Source of the DNA: Stutzerimonas nosocomialis
GTDB taxonomy: Bacteria > Pseudomonadota > Gammaproteobacteria > Pseudomonadales > Pseudomonadaceae
Assembly: GCF_005876855.1 (NCBI RefSeq)
Contig: NZ_QLAE01000027.1
Coordinates: 1 to 64,000, forward strand
Direction: 5' to 3'
Length of the DNA stretch: 64,000 nucleotides
The translations under genes were made by a program, and so were the position numbers. Below are positions 10,527 through 21,387 of the stretch, piece after piece (within the stretch, counting starts at the first letter, position 1; each line of letters opens with the position of its first letter). The notes below the pieces were generated by a model, which was not told the DNA's origin, did no database searches, and saw nothing but the letters and a program-made list of their open reading frames with translations.

Positions 10527-10603
10527 GCAGGCCTCCGAGACCCTATGAACTGCTCCGTGGCGTGATCATGCGCCCCGCCCAACAGCCTCCTGAAGGAATG
10601 ACC

Positions 10604-12157
10604 GTGAGCCAAGCGCTGATCTCCGCCCTACAGAACCCTGCCCTCTATCCCCATCCGGTGGAAGGGTTTCGAATCATCGAGACGCACATTTCCTGGGTCA
10701 TCCTGACCGGCACCTACGCCTACAAGATGAAAAAGCCGGTGAACTTCGGCTTTCTCGATTTCACCGGGCTCGATGCCCGCAAGCATTTCTGCGAGGAGGA
10801 GCTGCGCCTGAACCAGCGCATGGCGCCGGAGCTGTACCTCAAGGTGGTGGCCGTTACCGGCAGCCCCGAGGCGCCGGAGCTGGAAGGCGAGGGCCCGGCG
10901 ATCGAGTATCTGCTGCAGATGCACGAATTTCCCCAGTCGCAGCTGCTGACCGAAGTGCAAGGCCGTGGAGAGTTGACCGATGCCCATGTCGATGCGCTCG
11001 CCGAGCAGATCGCCCGTTTTCACCAGACCACGCCCCAGGTGCCTGCAGGGCATCCGCTCAACAGCGCCGATGCGATCGTGGCGCCGATGCGGCAGAACTT
11101 CGAGCAGATCCGTCCGCTGTTGACCGAAGAAGTGGACCGCCTGCAGCTCGACGCCCTCGAGGCCTGGACCGAAAGCAACATCCAGCGGCTCTGGCCCGTG
11201 CTCGAAGCCCGCTGCCGCGACGGCTTCGTTCGTGAATGCCATGGCGATCTCCATCTGGGTAACGCCGCACTGATCGACGGCAAGGTGATGCTGTTCGACT
11301 GCATCGAATTCAACGAAGCCTTTCGCTTCACCGATATCGCGCTGGACACCGCCTTTCTGGCCATGGACCTCGAAGACCGGGGCCTCAAGAGCCAGGCGCG
11401 GCGATTCGTCAACGCCTGGCTCGAGCGCACCGGCGACTACCAGGCGCTGGAGCTGCTCCACCTGTACAAGGCGTATCGAGCCCTCGTGCGCGCCAAGATC
11501 AACCTGTTCCGCCTGGCCCAGGAGCAGGATGGCGTACAGAAGGCCGCCATCCTGCGTCGCTACCGCAGCTACGTGAACCTGGCGGAGAGCTACAGCGCCA
11601 TCCCCTCCCCCTTTCTCGCCATCACCCACGGCGTTTCGGCCGTCGGCAAGAGCCATGTCGCGCTGCGCCTGACCGAAGCACTCGGCGCACTGCGCCTGCG
11701 CTCGGACGTCGAGCGCAAGCGACTCTATGGAACCGGGCAGGACAGCCCGCTGAGCGATGGCATTTACAGCCCCGGGGCGAGCGAGGCGACCTACCAGCGC
11801 CTGCATCAGTTGGCGGCCATCGCACTGCGCTCGGGCTTCCCGGTGGTCATCGATGCCACCTACCTGAAAAGGCAGCAGCGCGACGCGGCCTGGCAGCTCG
11901 CCGAGTCGACCGGCACGCCCTTTCTCATCCTCGACTGCCAGGCGCCGGACAAGGTGGTGCAGCAATGGCTCTCGCAACGCCAGGCCGAGGGCAGCGACCC
12001 CTCGGACGCGACGCTCCAGGTGATCCAGGCGCAACAGGCGAGCCGCGAGCCGCTGGGCGATGACGAACTGGCCCGCAGCCGCCGCATCGACACCCACGAA
12101 CCCGCCAGCCTGGACGACCTGGTACGCAGCATCCGCCAGCATCTGCCGGGTCTTTGA
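10604..12157 (+). CDS. Fusion of aminoglycoside-phosphotransferase-like kinase and P-loop ATPase
   Basis: 517 residues in two domains. The N-terminal half is APH/choline-kinase-like: ECHGDLHLGN near residue 210 supplies the catalytic aspartate, and MLFDCIEFN resembles the following metal-binding segment. The C-terminal half is a P-loop kinase-like domain with GVSAVGKS near residue 342 and DATYLKR. The substrate is unknown; resistance is not implied. I chose GTG 10604 because GAAGGA lies six bases before it; an in-frame ATG at 10598 sits directly against that site. The gene is conserved next to mrcB in Pseudomonas. Confidence 0.88.
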   Translation: MSQALISALQNPALYPHPVEGFRIIETHISWVILTGTYAYKMKKPVNFGFLDFTGLDARKHFCEEELRLNQRMAPELYLKVVAVTGSPEAPELEGEGPAIEYLLQMHEFPQSQLLTEVQGRGELTDAHVDALAEQIARFHQTTPQVPAGHPLNSADAIVAPMRQNFEQIRPLLTEEVDRLQLDALEAWTESNIQRLWPVLEARCRDGFVRECHGDLHLGNAALIDGKVMLFDCIEFNEAFRFTDIALDTAFLAMDLEDRGLKSQARRFVNAWLERTGDYQALELLHLYKAYRALVRAKINLFRLAQEQDGVQKAAILRRYRSYVNLAESYSAIPSPFLAITHGVSAVGKSHVALRLTEALGALRLRSDVERKRLYGTGQDSPLSDGIYSPGASEATYQRLHQLAAIALRSGFPVVIDATYLKRQQRDAAWQLAESTGTPFLILDCQAPDKVVQQWLSQRQAEGSDPSDATLQVIQAQQASREPLGDDELARSRRIDTHEPASLDDLVRSIRQHLPGL

Positions 12158-12417
12158 CCGCCAGGCGCGCCCGTCTGCGATATCGCCGACGGGCGCCGGC
12201 GCTGCACAACGCTGGAAGGCTTCTATACTGGCAAGGCTGCCTTCTTCTGGACTTGCCCATGCCGCCAGGATCCGCAAGACCCCGTGTCCCGGGGCCTACA
12301 GCATCCCCTTTGCCCATCGACGCCCCTCCCGCGCTCGCCCTTGATGGTCAGGGACGCCTCGTCGCTGCGCTCACCGGCTCTCAGCCCGCTCCCATAGCCC
12401 CGCACGGAGGCTCACCT

Positions 12418-12690
12418 ATGCACGACGAGCTGCTTACCCTCAAGAACCTCGGCAAGACGTCATCCCAGTGGCTGCATGCCTCGGGCATCCACACCGTCGA
12501 CGACCTGCGTCGCCTGGGTGCGGTCCAGGCGTACCTGGCGGTGAAGTCGCGCGGCTTCGGAGCATCCCGCGTGCTGCTCTATGCCATCGAGGGGGCGCTG
12601 CAGGACATGTCATGGAAAGAACTGCCGGAAACCACCAAGGCGGCCCTCAACAAAAGCCTCAACGGGCACGCCCTTCGCAATAAGAGCTAG
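12418..12690 (+). CDS. TfoX/Sxy C-terminal-domain protein
   Basis: 90 residues matching only the C-terminal, helix-hairpin-helix-like half of TfoX/Sxy competence regulators (LKNLGKTSSQWLHASGI, TVDDLRRLGAVQAY). Stand-alone C-terminal proteins of this kind are common, and their role is not established. The start has a clear GGAGG seven bases upstream. The frame is open to 12154, and the extra N-terminal residues would be proline-rich and low in complexity, so I regard 12158-12417 as non-coding; it contains a possible -10 TATACT at 12224. Next is cbpA, 100 bases away. Confidence 0.83.
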   Translation: MHDELLTLKNLGKTSSQWLHASGIHTVDDLRRLGAVQAYLAVKSRGFGASRVLLYAIEGALQDMSWKELPETTKAALNKSLNGHALRNKS

Positions 12691-12790
12691 CTCACAACCT
12701 CCGGATGCCGGGATTTACTCGCCTCCGGGTCGGGCCTATTGTGCGCGGGAGCTTCGTCCATCGTTTGGCTGCGCGCTAAGGATTACCGTC

Positions 12791-13588
12791 ATGTATTTAC
12801 TCGGAGAGCAACCGGCCTACGCCGATCGACTGATCAGCAGACTGCAAGGCATTCCCGGCCAGTTGCTCCAGGGACTGGAACCCTCGGGCCCGACGCTCCA
12901 GCTGCAACGCTCGACCGACCTGGGCGCCGGGCTGCCCGCCCAGCAGCTGTTCCTCATCGAGAGCGGGCTTTTGCACGCGGCCGTGGATGAGCGCCCGCTG
13001 TTCTATCTCCAGGAGGGCGACCTGATCGGCCTGCGCCAGGACACGGACCTGCCTACCTGTCGTTACTTCAACGACGAACCGCTCAGCCTGATCCCCTACT
13101 CGCGCGCTGCCGCACTCGAACACATTGCCGCCGACCGGGAGCGCCAGGAGCTCTTCATCCGCTATCTGGTGGGGCACACCGCCCTGCTCTCCGACGCGGT
13201 CGCGCGTATCAAGCAGCCGGACATCCGCCCGGCAACCGGCTTCCAGCATTTCGCCGCGGGCGAGGAACTGATTCACCAGGGCGACGAAGCCGACCACGTA
13301 TTCATCATCATCGAAGGGCATGCCGAAGCGATGGTCGACGGGCAGAAGGTCGGCGACGTGCAGAAGGACGAAATCTTCGGCGCCATGGCCGTCTTCACCC
13401 GCGAGAAGCGCAGCGCCACTGTGGTAGCCAGCGAGCCGTGCACGGTGATGGTGATTCCGAAAGATCAGTTCCTGTGCCTGATGCAAAGCAACCCGCGCAT
13501 CGCCCACAGCCTCATCGAAAGCATGGCGCGTCGTATCGACCTGCTGAACAAGGAAATCACCCAGCAGCGCCTGGCGACCGCCGTCTGA
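12791..13588 (+). CDS. cbpA: CbpA-like cyclic-nucleotide-binding protein
   Basis: 265 residues. The C-terminal half holds a cyclic-nucleotide-binding fold: FAAGEELIHQGDEADHVFIII, then IFGAMAVFTREKRSATVVA (glycine, glutamate-equivalent region and the phosphate-binding RSAT segment). No helix-turn-helix follows the domain, so it is not a Crp-type transcription factor. The P. aeruginosa gene in the same position, next to prrF, encodes the cAMP-binding protein CbpA, which is controlled by Vfr. The N-terminal region is a weak second cNMP-like fold. It ends 30 bases before the prrF promoter. Confidence 0.85.
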   Translation: MYLLGEQPAYADRLISRLQGIPGQLLQGLEPSGPTLQLQRSTDLGAGLPAQQLFLIESGLLHAAVDERPLFYLQEGDLIGLRQDTDLPTCRYFNDEPLSLIPYSRAAALEHIAADRERQELFIRYLVGHTALLSDAVARIKQPDIRPATGFQHFAAGEELIHQGDEADHVFIIIEGHAEAMVDGQKVGDVQKDEIFGAMAVFTREKRSATVVASEPCTVMVIPKDQFLCLMQSNPRIAHSLIESMARRIDLLNKEITQQRLATAV

Positions 13589-13618
13589 GGCACCTGAAAA
13601 TTAGCGGACATTCGGCTG

Positions 13619-13646
13619 TTGACAGCGAAATGAGAATTGTTATTAT
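13619..13646 (+). promoter_or_regulatory. prrF promoter with overlapping Fur box
   Basis: TTGACA (13619-13624), 16 bases, TATTAT (13641-13646). The Fur-box-like sequence TGAGAATTGTTATTA (13631-13645) covers the spacer and -10, matching the 7-1-7 consensus TGATAATNATTATCA at most positions. Fe-Fur would block transcription, so the RNA should appear during iron starvation. Confidence 0.85.
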
Positions 13647-13652
13647 TACCGC

Positions 13653-13766
13653 AACTGGTCGCGAGATCAGCCGGTAAGCTGGGAGTCCAGGCAGTCGGTC
13701 TTTCAGGTTATCTCCTCATCAGGCTAATCACGGTTTTGACCCGGCATCTTTGCCGGGTCTTTTTTT
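13653..13766 (+). ncRNA. prrF: PrrF iron-responsive small regulatory RNA
   Basis: About 114 bases from the predicted start (AACTGG, seven bases after the -10) to the terminator. The sequence (AACTGGTCGCGAGATCAGCC at the 5' end, CAGGTTATCTCCTCATCAGG in the middle) closely matches the PrrF RNAs of Pseudomonas as I remember them. These are functional counterparts of E. coli RyhB that pair, with Hfq, to mRNAs of iron-rich proteins such as SodB and TCA enzymes. The central TATCTCCTCATCAGG-like core is the conserved pairing region. P. aeruginosa has two tandem copies at this locus; only one is seen here. Confidence 0.92.
13737..13766 (+). terminator. prrF rho-independent terminator
   Basis: GACCCGGC/GCCGGGTC stem with an ATCTTT loop followed by seven T residues. 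It forms the 3' end of PrrF. Confidence 0.92.
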
Positions 13767-13892
13767 GCCCCTTTGTTTTCCTCGACCGCGCCCGCGCCTT
13801 ACGACCAACGGATGAGTCGATCCGCTTGAACCGGGGTTCGGCAGGGCGCACCCTTCGGCTGTTGCGGACAAACAAAAACAAGGGAAACCGCC

Positions 13893-15830
13893 ATGTTCGA
13901 AGCCAAGACCCATCCGGTGCCCGACGCCGTGCGTCAACGCGCCCATCTGGACAACGACGCCTACCGGCGCCTCTATCGGCAGTCGATAGAAGAGCCCGAA
14001 CAGTTCTGGAGTGAGCAGGCCCGTACCTTCCTCCACTGGTTCAAACCCTGGGACAGGCTCCATCGCAGCGACATGCAGAGCGGCCACGCCGCCTGGTTCG
14101 AAGGTGGCCAGCTGAACGTCGCCTACAACTGCATCGATCGGCACCTGCCCGAGCGCGCCGAGCAGACGGCCATCCTGTGGGAAGGCGACGACCCTTGCGA
14201 ATCGGCACAGATCACCTACCGAAAACTGCACAATCACGTCTGCCGGCTGGCCAACGTGATGAAGAGCCGGGGCGTGAGCAAGGGCGACCGTGTCTGCATC
14301 TACATGCCGATGATTCCCGAGACGGCCTACGCCATGCTCGCCTGCGCCCGCATCGGCGCGGTGCACACGGTGGTGTTCGGCGGCTTTTCGCCCGACGCGT
14401 TGCGCGACCGGATCAATGATGCCGACTGCAGCATGGTGATCACCGCCGACGAAGGCGTACGTGGCGGCAAGTACATCCCGCTCAAGGAGAACGTCGACAA
14501 GGCGCTGGCCGGATGCCCGCAGGTCGGCAGCGTGATCGTCGTGCAGCGCACCGAGGCCCCGATCGCCTGGGTAGAGGGTCGGGACCTCTGGTACCACGAG
14601 GCCCTGCATGGCATCGATCCGCACTGCGACCCGGAACCGATGGATGCCGAGGACCCGCTGTTCATCCTCTACACCTCCGGCTCCACCGGCAAACCCAAGG
14701 GCGTGCTGCACACCACGGGCGGATACCTTCTGCAGGCGAGCATGACGCACCGCTACGTCTTCGATTACCACGACGGCGACATTCACTGGTGTACCGCCGA
14801 TGTGGGCTGGATTACCGGCCACAGTTACGTGGTCTACGGGCCGCTGGCCAATGGCGCCACGACCCTCATGTTCGAGGGCGTACCCACCTATCCGGACGCT
14901 TCCCGACTCTGGCAGATCGTCGACAAGCATCAGGTGAACATCTTCTATACCGCCCCGACCGCCATCCGCGCGCTGATGCGCGAAGGCGACGAGCCGGTCA
15001 AGCGCACCTCGCGCAGCAGCCTGCGGTTGCTCGCCAGCGCGGGCGAGCCGATCAATCCCGAGGCCTGGGAATGGTTCTACCACGTGGTCGGCGAAGGTCG
15101 GTGCCCCATCATGGACACCTGGTGGCAGACCGAGACCGGCGCCATCATGATCACCCCGCTACCGGGCGCGACCGACCTGAAGCCGGGTTCGGCAACCCGC
15201 CCCTTCTTCGGCGTCCAGCCGGTGCTGCTCGATGAACAGGGTGGCGTCATCGAAGGGCCGGGCAGCGGCGTGCTGGCGATTCGCGCAAGCTGGCCGAGCC
15301 AGACCAGAACGCTCTATGGCGACCACAAGCGTCATGTCGAGACCTACTTCAAGCCCTACCCCGGCTATTACTTCAGCGGCGATGGCGCCCGACGAGACGA
15401 AGACGGCTACTACTGGATCACAGGCCGCGTGGACGACGTGATCAACGTGTCCGGACACCGCATCGGCACCGCCGAGGTCGAAAGCGCGATGGTGCTCCAC
15501 GACGCCATCGCCGAAGCCGCGGTGGTCGGCTGCCCGCACGACGTCAAGGGCCAGTGCGTCTATGCCTTCGTCACGCCCATGCGCGGCAGCGAGCCGAGCG
15601 AAGCGCTCAAGGCCGAGCTGCTCGCGCTGGTGAGCAGGGAGATCGGCAGTTTCGCCAAGCCCGACAAGTTGCAGTGGGCACCGGCGCTGCCCAAGACCCG
15701 CTCCGGCAAGATCATGAGGCGCATCCTGCGCAAGATCGCCTGCAACGAGCTCGACACCCTCGGCGACACCAGCACCCTGGCCGACCCCTCGGTGGTCGAG
15801 GACCTGATCGCCCAGCGGTTGAATCGTTAG
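13893..15830 (+). CDS. acs: Acetyl-CoA synthetase (AMP-forming)
   Basis: 645 residues. It converts acetate, ATP and CoA to acetyl-CoA through acetyl-AMP. The adenylation P-loop [11 protein letters not shown] lies near residues 262-272, the WWQTETG motif identifies acetyl-CoA synthetases, and [15 protein letters not shown] carries the hinge aspartate. The C-terminal SGKIMRR contains the catalytic lysine that is switched off by acetylation in this family. GGGAAA lies before the ATG. P. aeruginosa has two paralogues; this position corresponds to the one next to cbpA/prrF (acsB). A 12-bp hairpin follows the stop. Confidence 0.95.
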   Translation: MFEAKTHPVPDAVRQRAHLDNDAYRRLYRQSIEEPEQFWSEQARTFLHWFKPWDRLHRSDMQSGHAAWFEGGQLNVAYNCIDRHLPERAEQTAILWEGDDPCESAQITYRKLHNHVCRLANVMKSRGVSKGDRVCIYMPMIPETAYAMLACARIGAVHTVVFGGFSPDALRDRINDADCSMVITADEGVRGGKYIPLKENVDKALAGCPQVGSVIVVQRTEAPIAWVEGRDLWYHEALHGIDPHCDPEPMDAEDPLFILYTSGSTGKPKGVLHTTGGYLLQASMTHRYVFDYHDGDIHWCTADVGWITGHSYVVYGPLANGATTLMFEGVPTYPDASRLWQIVDKHQVNIFYTAPTAIRALMREGDEPVKRTSRSSLRLLASAGEPINPEAWEWFYHVVGEGRCPIMDTWWQTETGAIMITPLPGATDLKPGSATRPFFGVQPVLLDEQGGVIEGPGSGVLAIRASWPSQTRTLYGDHKRHVETYFKPYPGYYFSGDGARRDEDGYYWITGRVDDVINVSGHRIGTAEVESAMVLHDAIAEAAVVGCPHDVKGQCVYAFVTPMRGSEPSEALKAELLALVSREIGSFAKPDKLQWAPALPKTRSGKIMRRILRKIACNELDTLGDTSTLADPSVVEDLIAQRLNR

Positions 15831-15837
15831 CCGGGAG

Positions 15838-15867
15838 CAGGCGTGGCGCTTGTCGGCGCCACGCCTG
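15838..15867 (+). terminator. Strong hairpin after acs
   Basis: Twelve-base perfect arms (CAGGCGTGGCGC with GCGCCACGCCTG) around a six-base loop, seven bases after the acs stop. There is no T tract, so it could stabilise the mRNA end or act with Rho instead of being an intrinsic terminator. Confidence 0.5.
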
Positions 15868-15942
15868 ATCGCACCGGCCAGGGCTTGTTGCGATCGCGGT
15901 TTTGCTGCAGCCTGCCGGTTTCTTCCTTGCTGTCGGCTGATC

Positions 15943-16821
15943 ATGGACCTGCTGCGTCGCCACCTCGAATCCCAGGCGTTGAACCTCACCGGCCTGGCCA
16001 TTGGCGGCGTGGACTACGAGAATCCACGCGGGGACCCGGGGCTGTTCGGCCCCGACTCGGCATGCTGGAAGGTCCACGGGGACTTCACCTCGATGCTCAT
16101 CGGCGGCATCTCGGCGCTGCTCCTGCAGATGCTGCATCCCCTGGCCCTGGCCGGCGTCTGGGACCATTCCAACTTCCGCCAGGACATGCTCGGGCGCCTG
16201 CGGCGCACCGGCCAGTTCATCGCGGCGACCACCTACGGCAGCCACGCCGATGCCGAGCGCCTGATCCAGCGCGTCAGGGGCATCCATGCGCAGATCAGCG
16301 GGATCGCACCGGATGGCCGCCCCTACGCCGCCGACGATCCGCACCTGCTGACCTGGGTGCATGTCGCCGAGGTCAGCAGCTTTCTCAAGGCCCACCTGCT
16401 CTATCGCAACCCCGACCTTCCCGCCGCCGAGCAGGATCGCTACTACGCGGAAATCGCGCGGGTGGCCGAACGCCTGGGCGCGCGGGACGTGCCCCGTTCG
16501 CGACAGGAGGTGGCTCGCTACCTCGAGGCGATGCGTCCAGAGCTGCTCTGCGATGAGCGAACCCGCGAAGTGGCGCGGCTGTTGTTCGCCGAGCCCGCAC
16601 CCAATGCTCTGACCAAGCCCTTCGGCAAGTTGATGATGCAGGCCGGCGTCGACCTGCTGCCCGAATGGGCCAGCGATATGCTGGACCTGACGCCGGGCCC
16701 GGCACGCAGCGCCCTGATCCGCGCAGGCGTCCGGCGCACCGCGCCGGTGTTGCGTTGGGCGATCCGCAACGGCTCGGTACACCGCGCCCGCCGCCGCATG
16801 GGCTTGCCGCCACTGGCGTGA
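15943..16821 (+). CDS. MpaB-family (DUF2236) putative haem oxygenase/peroxygenase-like protein
   Basis: 292 residues of the DUF2236/MpaB family, which includes latex-clearing protein Lcp and fungal MpaB. Bacterial members like this one have no assigned substrate. Visible family features are HGDFTSMLIGGISALLLQMLHPLA near residue 45 (abridged: HGDF, then QMLHP) and WVHVAEVSSFL, whose histidine is a candidate haem ligand. No signal peptide. The start MDLLRRH was chosen because the upstream open frame lacks family similarity and overlaps the acs hairpin. The ribosome-binding site is weak. Confidence 0.82.
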   Translation: MDLLRRHLESQALNLTGLAIGGVDYENPRGDPGLFGPDSACWKVHGDFTSMLIGGISALLLQMLHPLALAGVWDHSNFRQDMLGRLRRTGQFIAATTYGSHADAERLIQRVRGIHAQISGIAPDGRPYAADDPHLLTWVHVAEVSSFLKAHLLYRNPDLPAAEQDRYYAEIARVAERLGARDVPRSRQEVARYLEAMRPELLCDERTREVARLLFAEPAPNALTKPFGKLMMQAGVDLLPEWASDMLDLTPGPARSALIRAGVRRTAPVLRWAIRNGSVHRARRRMGLPPLA

Positions 16822-16909
16822 CCGGTCGGTTCGGTAGTGGGCCGGCCCCCGACCGTTGTGCCAAGATGGCGCCCTCGCGGTCATCCGCAGCCATCATGAG
16901 GTTTCGTCC

Positions 16910-18088
<1,179 letters not shown>

Positions 18089-18195
18089 GGCGCAGCGCAG
18101 GTCACAGGCGGAGGTCCGTCACAAGCCCGGCTGCGGCGCAATTCCGCCCGCAGCGGGCGTGGCATACTCGGGCATCCGCCCCGCTGACAACCGCC

Positions 18196-21072
18196 ATGAG
18201 AAGAACCGCGATAAAACGAACGGCCATCGCCACCCTGCTCGCGGTGGCCCTCTATAGCCTGCTGGGCTTTCTCGTGCTGCCGGGCATTGCGCTGCACCTG
18301 ATCAACGGGCAGCTCGAGCGCCACGTCAACGCCCCGGCGAAGCTGCAACGCATCGAATTCAACCCCTTCAGCCTCGAACTGAGCCTGTTCGACCTGCGCA
18401 TCGGCGAGCCCGGGGATGAGCAGCTGGGCCTGGACCGGCTCTACCTCAATTTGCAATGGAGCAGCCTCTGGCAGCGCCAGCTGCATCTGGCCGATGTCGA
18501 ACTGGAACGTCCCCGCGGCGAAATCCGCTTCGCCAAGGACGGTACGTTCAACCTTTCCCAGCTGTTCGACATCCCCGAAAGCGACGCACCAGCGGATGAT
18601 GACGCGCAGACCTTCCCGCTGCGCATCGATCGGCTGCGACTGGCCCGCGGTTACCTGCACATCCAGGACCTGCAGCCGCAGGAACCGGTCGAGCTGGTCT
18701 ACGACACCCTGGACCTGGAACTGCACAATCTGGTGACGCGCGATGACGGCCGTGCCGACATCAGCCTGGTGGCCCACAATCCGGCCGGCGGCCAGCTGCA
18801 GTGGCAGGGCCAGCTCGCCCTTGCCCCCTTCACCTCCAGCGGCAGCCTGAGCCTCAGCGACCTGGAATTGCGTACGCTCTGGCCCTACGTTCAGCAGTCG
18901 GTGCCCCTGGCGCTGAAGGAAGGTCGCCTGAACGCCGGAACCGACTATGTCCTGGACCTGAGCGACGGCTTCTCCCTGCGCCTGGACAACGCGCGCCTGG
19001 ACTCGACCGCGCTGAGCATCGACAGCCTCGAAGGCGAGCCGCTGCTACGCCTTAAGTCCCTGTCGGTCGGCGAGACCTCGCTGGACCTGGCCGACCAGCG
19101 GATAACCGTCGGCCAGCTGCGCCTGAACGGACTGGAAACCTGGGCCACGCGCGAGGCCGATGGCGTGCTCGACTGGCAGAAGCGCTTCGCCGGGAGCGGC
19201 GATGCGAGCGATCCCGGCACGCAGGCACCCGACCAGCCGGCGCGCCCCTGGCAGGTCCTACTACGCGACGCCGGCCTCGAAGGCGCGACCGTGCATCTGG
19301 CCGACCGCGTACCCGACGACGAGGTGACCCTCGACCTCACACCACTGGACATTCACCTGCGCGACTTCGACAGTGCCGGCACCACGCCCTTCAGCCTGAG
19401 TGTCAATGCCGGCGTCGGCCGCCAGGGCAAGCTCGGCGCCAAAGGCAACGTGCAGCTCCAACCCCTGAGCGGTCAGCTGGCCATCACCCTGGACAGCCTG
19501 GACATGCGCATCGCCCAGGCCTATCTCAGCCCCTTCGTCCGCCTGGAACTGCGCAGCGGGCGGCTCGATGGCGAACTTGAGGTCGACCTGCAGGGTGCCG
19601 ACCCGCTGGCCTTCGACGTCAGCGGCCGCGCCGGCATCAGCCAGCTGCACGCCCTGGACACGCTGCACAACCGCGACTTCCTCAAATGGCAGCGCCTGGA
19701 CGTCGAAGGGCTCGACTATCGCCACGGCACTCGTCTGGGCATAGAGCGGGTGGCGCTGGACGAGCCTTACGCCCGCTTCATCATCAATCAGAACCTGACC
19801 ACCAATATCAACGACCTGCTGATCGAGCAGCCCGGGTCATCCGAAGGCACGAGCGAACCGGCATCGGGCGAGCCGCTGGCAATTCGCGTCGGTCAGGTGG
19901 ACATTTCCCAAGGCTCTGCGAACTTCGCCGACTTCAGCCTGCGACCGCCCTTCGCAACCGCCGTGCAGGAGCTCAACGGCCGTATCGGGACGCTCGACAG
20001 CCGCTCCGACAGCCCGGCCAGCGTGGAGGTCACCGGCAAGGTGGACCGCTATGCGCCGGTCACCATCAGCGGCAGCCTGACGCCCTTCGACCCGTTGCAG
20101 AACCTCGACATCGCGACACGCTTTCGCCAGGTCGAACTGACCACCCTGACGCCCTACTCGAGCAAGTTCGCCGGCTATCGCATCCGCCGCGGTCGGCTCG
20201 ACCTGGATTTGCACTACCGCATCCAGCAAGGCCTGCTGCGTGCCGAGAACAAGGTGGTGCTCGAACAGCTGCAGCTTGGCGAGCGCGTGGACAGCCCGGA
20301 CGCCGTCGACCTGCCCATACGCCTGGCGGTGGCCCTGCTCAAGGACAGCCGCGGCACCATCTCGCTGGAACTGCCGGTCCAGGGCGACCTCAACGATCCG
20401 CAGTTCGACGTCATGCCGATCGTCTGGCAGACCCTGCGCAACCTCGTGGTACGAGCGGCCAAGGCGCCCTTTCGCTTCCTCGGCTCCCTGGTCGGCAACG
20501 ACCAGGACGACCTCAACCATGTCGCCTTCGCCGCTGGCGACAGCAGCCTCGATACCCAGGCACGCCAGGCCCTCGACGCCCTCGCCGCGGCCCTCAGGGA
20601 GCGCCCGGCCCTGCGCCTGGAAGTCGAAGGCATGAGCGCACAACAAAGCGACGGCCCGTTGCTTGCCGAACAATGGCTCGAGCGCGAATACCAGAACACC
20701 GCCTACAACATGCGTCAGCGCCGGGGCGACCAGGTACCGCGCGACCCTTCGCAGCTGGACGTGGCCGACAGCGAAAAGCCGGCGCTGCTCGAAGCCATCT
20801 ACCGCAGCAGGTTGCAGCAACAGCCCCCGGAGCCGTGGCGGCAGTTGGACGAGGACGCGCGCGCCGAGCGTTTGCGCCAGGCGATCCTCGACACCTGGAG
20901 CGGCAATGCCGGCTTGCTCAGACGCCTGGCGCAAGCCCGGGCCGCGGCCATCAAGGAGCATCTGGTCGATCACGGCGGTCTGGACGCCGGCCGCGTGTAC
21001 CTGCTCGACGCCGGCCTGACCGAGCCCGACAATGGCCGGGTCAGCAGCCTGCTGCACCTAGGAAGCGACTAG
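18196..21072 (+). CDS. DUF748 (AsmA-like) envelope protein
   Basis: 958 residues. An N-terminal membrane anchor (about residues 12-34) is followed by long DUF748 beta-rich repeats related to the AsmA/bridge-like families, many of whose members are now associated with lipid transport across the periplasm. The C-terminal segment FAAGDSSLDTQARQALDALA looks OmpA-like (a peptidoglycan-binding fold), with a charged helical tail. Topology would be inner-membrane anchored with the bulk in the periplasm. It ends one base before the DUF2845 gene and is probably co-transcribed with the two DUF2845 genes. The specific role is unknown. Confidence 0.85.
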   Translation: MRRTAIKRTAIATLLAVALYSLLGFLVLPGIALHLINGQLERHVNAPAKLQRIEFNPFSLELSLFDLRIGEPGDEQLGLDRLYLNLQWSSLWQRQLHLADVELERPRGEIRFAKDGTFNLSQLFDIPESDAPADDDAQTFPLRIDRLRLARGYLHIQDLQPQEPVELVYDTLDLELHNLVTRDDGRADISLVAHNPAGGQLQWQGQLALAPFTSSGSLSLSDLELRTLWPYVQQSVPLALKEGRLNAGTDYVLDLSDGFSLRLDNARLDSTALSIDSLEGEPLLRLKSLSVGETSLDLADQRITVGQLRLNGLETWATREADGVLDWQKRFAGSGDASDPGTQAPDQPARPWQVLLRDAGLEGATVHLADRVPDDEVTLDLTPLDIHLRDFDSAGTTPFSLSVNAGVGRQGKLGAKGNVQLQPLSGQLAITLDSLDMRIAQAYLSPFVRLELRSGRLDGELEVDLQGADPLAFDVSGRAGISQLHALDTLHNRDFLKWQRLDVEGLDYRHGTRLGIERVALDEPYARFIINQNLTTNINDLLIEQPGSSEGTSEPASGEPLAIRVGQVDISQGSANFADFSLRPPFATAVQELNGRIGTLDSRSDSPASVEVTGKVDRYAPVTISGSLTPFDPLQNLDIATRFRQVELTTLTPYSSKFAGYRIRRGRLDLDLHYRIQQGLLRAENKVVLEQLQLGERVDSPDAVDLPIRLAVALLKDSRGTISLELPVQGDLNDPQFDVMPIVWQTLRNLVVRAAKAPFRFLGSLVGNDQDDLNHVAFAAGDSSLDTQARQALDALAAALRERPALRLEVEGMSAQQSDGPLLAEQWLEREYQNTAYNMRQRRGDQVPRDPSQLDVADSEKPALLEAIYRSRLQQQPPEPWRQLDEDARAERLRQAILDTWSGNAGLLRRLAQARAAAIKEHLVDHGGLDAGRVYLLDAGLTEPDNGRVSSLLHLGSD

Positions 21073-21073
21073 C

Positions 21074-21373
21074 ATGATCCCGACCCGATTCATCGTCTGC
21101 CTGAGCGCCACGCTGGCCTGCGCCGGTGCGGCCCAGGCCGATACCATGCGCTGCGGCAGCCAGCTGGTCAGCACCGGCGACCGCACCTTCGAAGTCGAGC
21201 GCAAATGCGGACCGCCAGCGCACAGCGATCTGGTCGGCTATGCCCTTGGCCGGAACGACCGACAGGAATTCAAGCTGGAAGAATGGGTATACGGCCCGAG
21301 CAACGGCTCGATCAACATCCTGACGTTCGAAGGCAACCGCCTGGTTCGCATCGAAACGCGCCGCAGCAATTGA
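21074..21373 (+). CDS. DUF2845 small secreted protein, copy 1
   Basis: 99 residues. A signal peptide (about 1-22, ending AAQA) precedes a DUF2845 domain: MRCGSQLVSTGD, EVERKCGPP, EEWVYGPSNG and LTFEGNRLVRI. The two conserved cysteines (RCGS and KCGP) probably form a disulfide. The fold resembles BamE/SmpA-type small periplasmic proteins, but function is unknown. Its ATG follows the DUF748 stop by one base, which implies translational coupling. A paralogue follows immediately. Confidence 0.88.
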   Translation: MIPTRFIVCLSATLACAGAAQADTMRCGSQLVSTGDRTFEVERKCGPPAHSDLVGYALGRNDRQEFKLEEWVYGPSNGSINILTFEGNRLVRIETRRSN

Positions 21374-21387
21374 AACGGAGATTCATC

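Noticed and set aside
12154-12417. N-terminal extension of the TfoX-C protein
   Set aside because: Proline-rich low-complexity translation with no ribosome-binding site, whereas the ATG at 12418 has a well-placed GGAGG.
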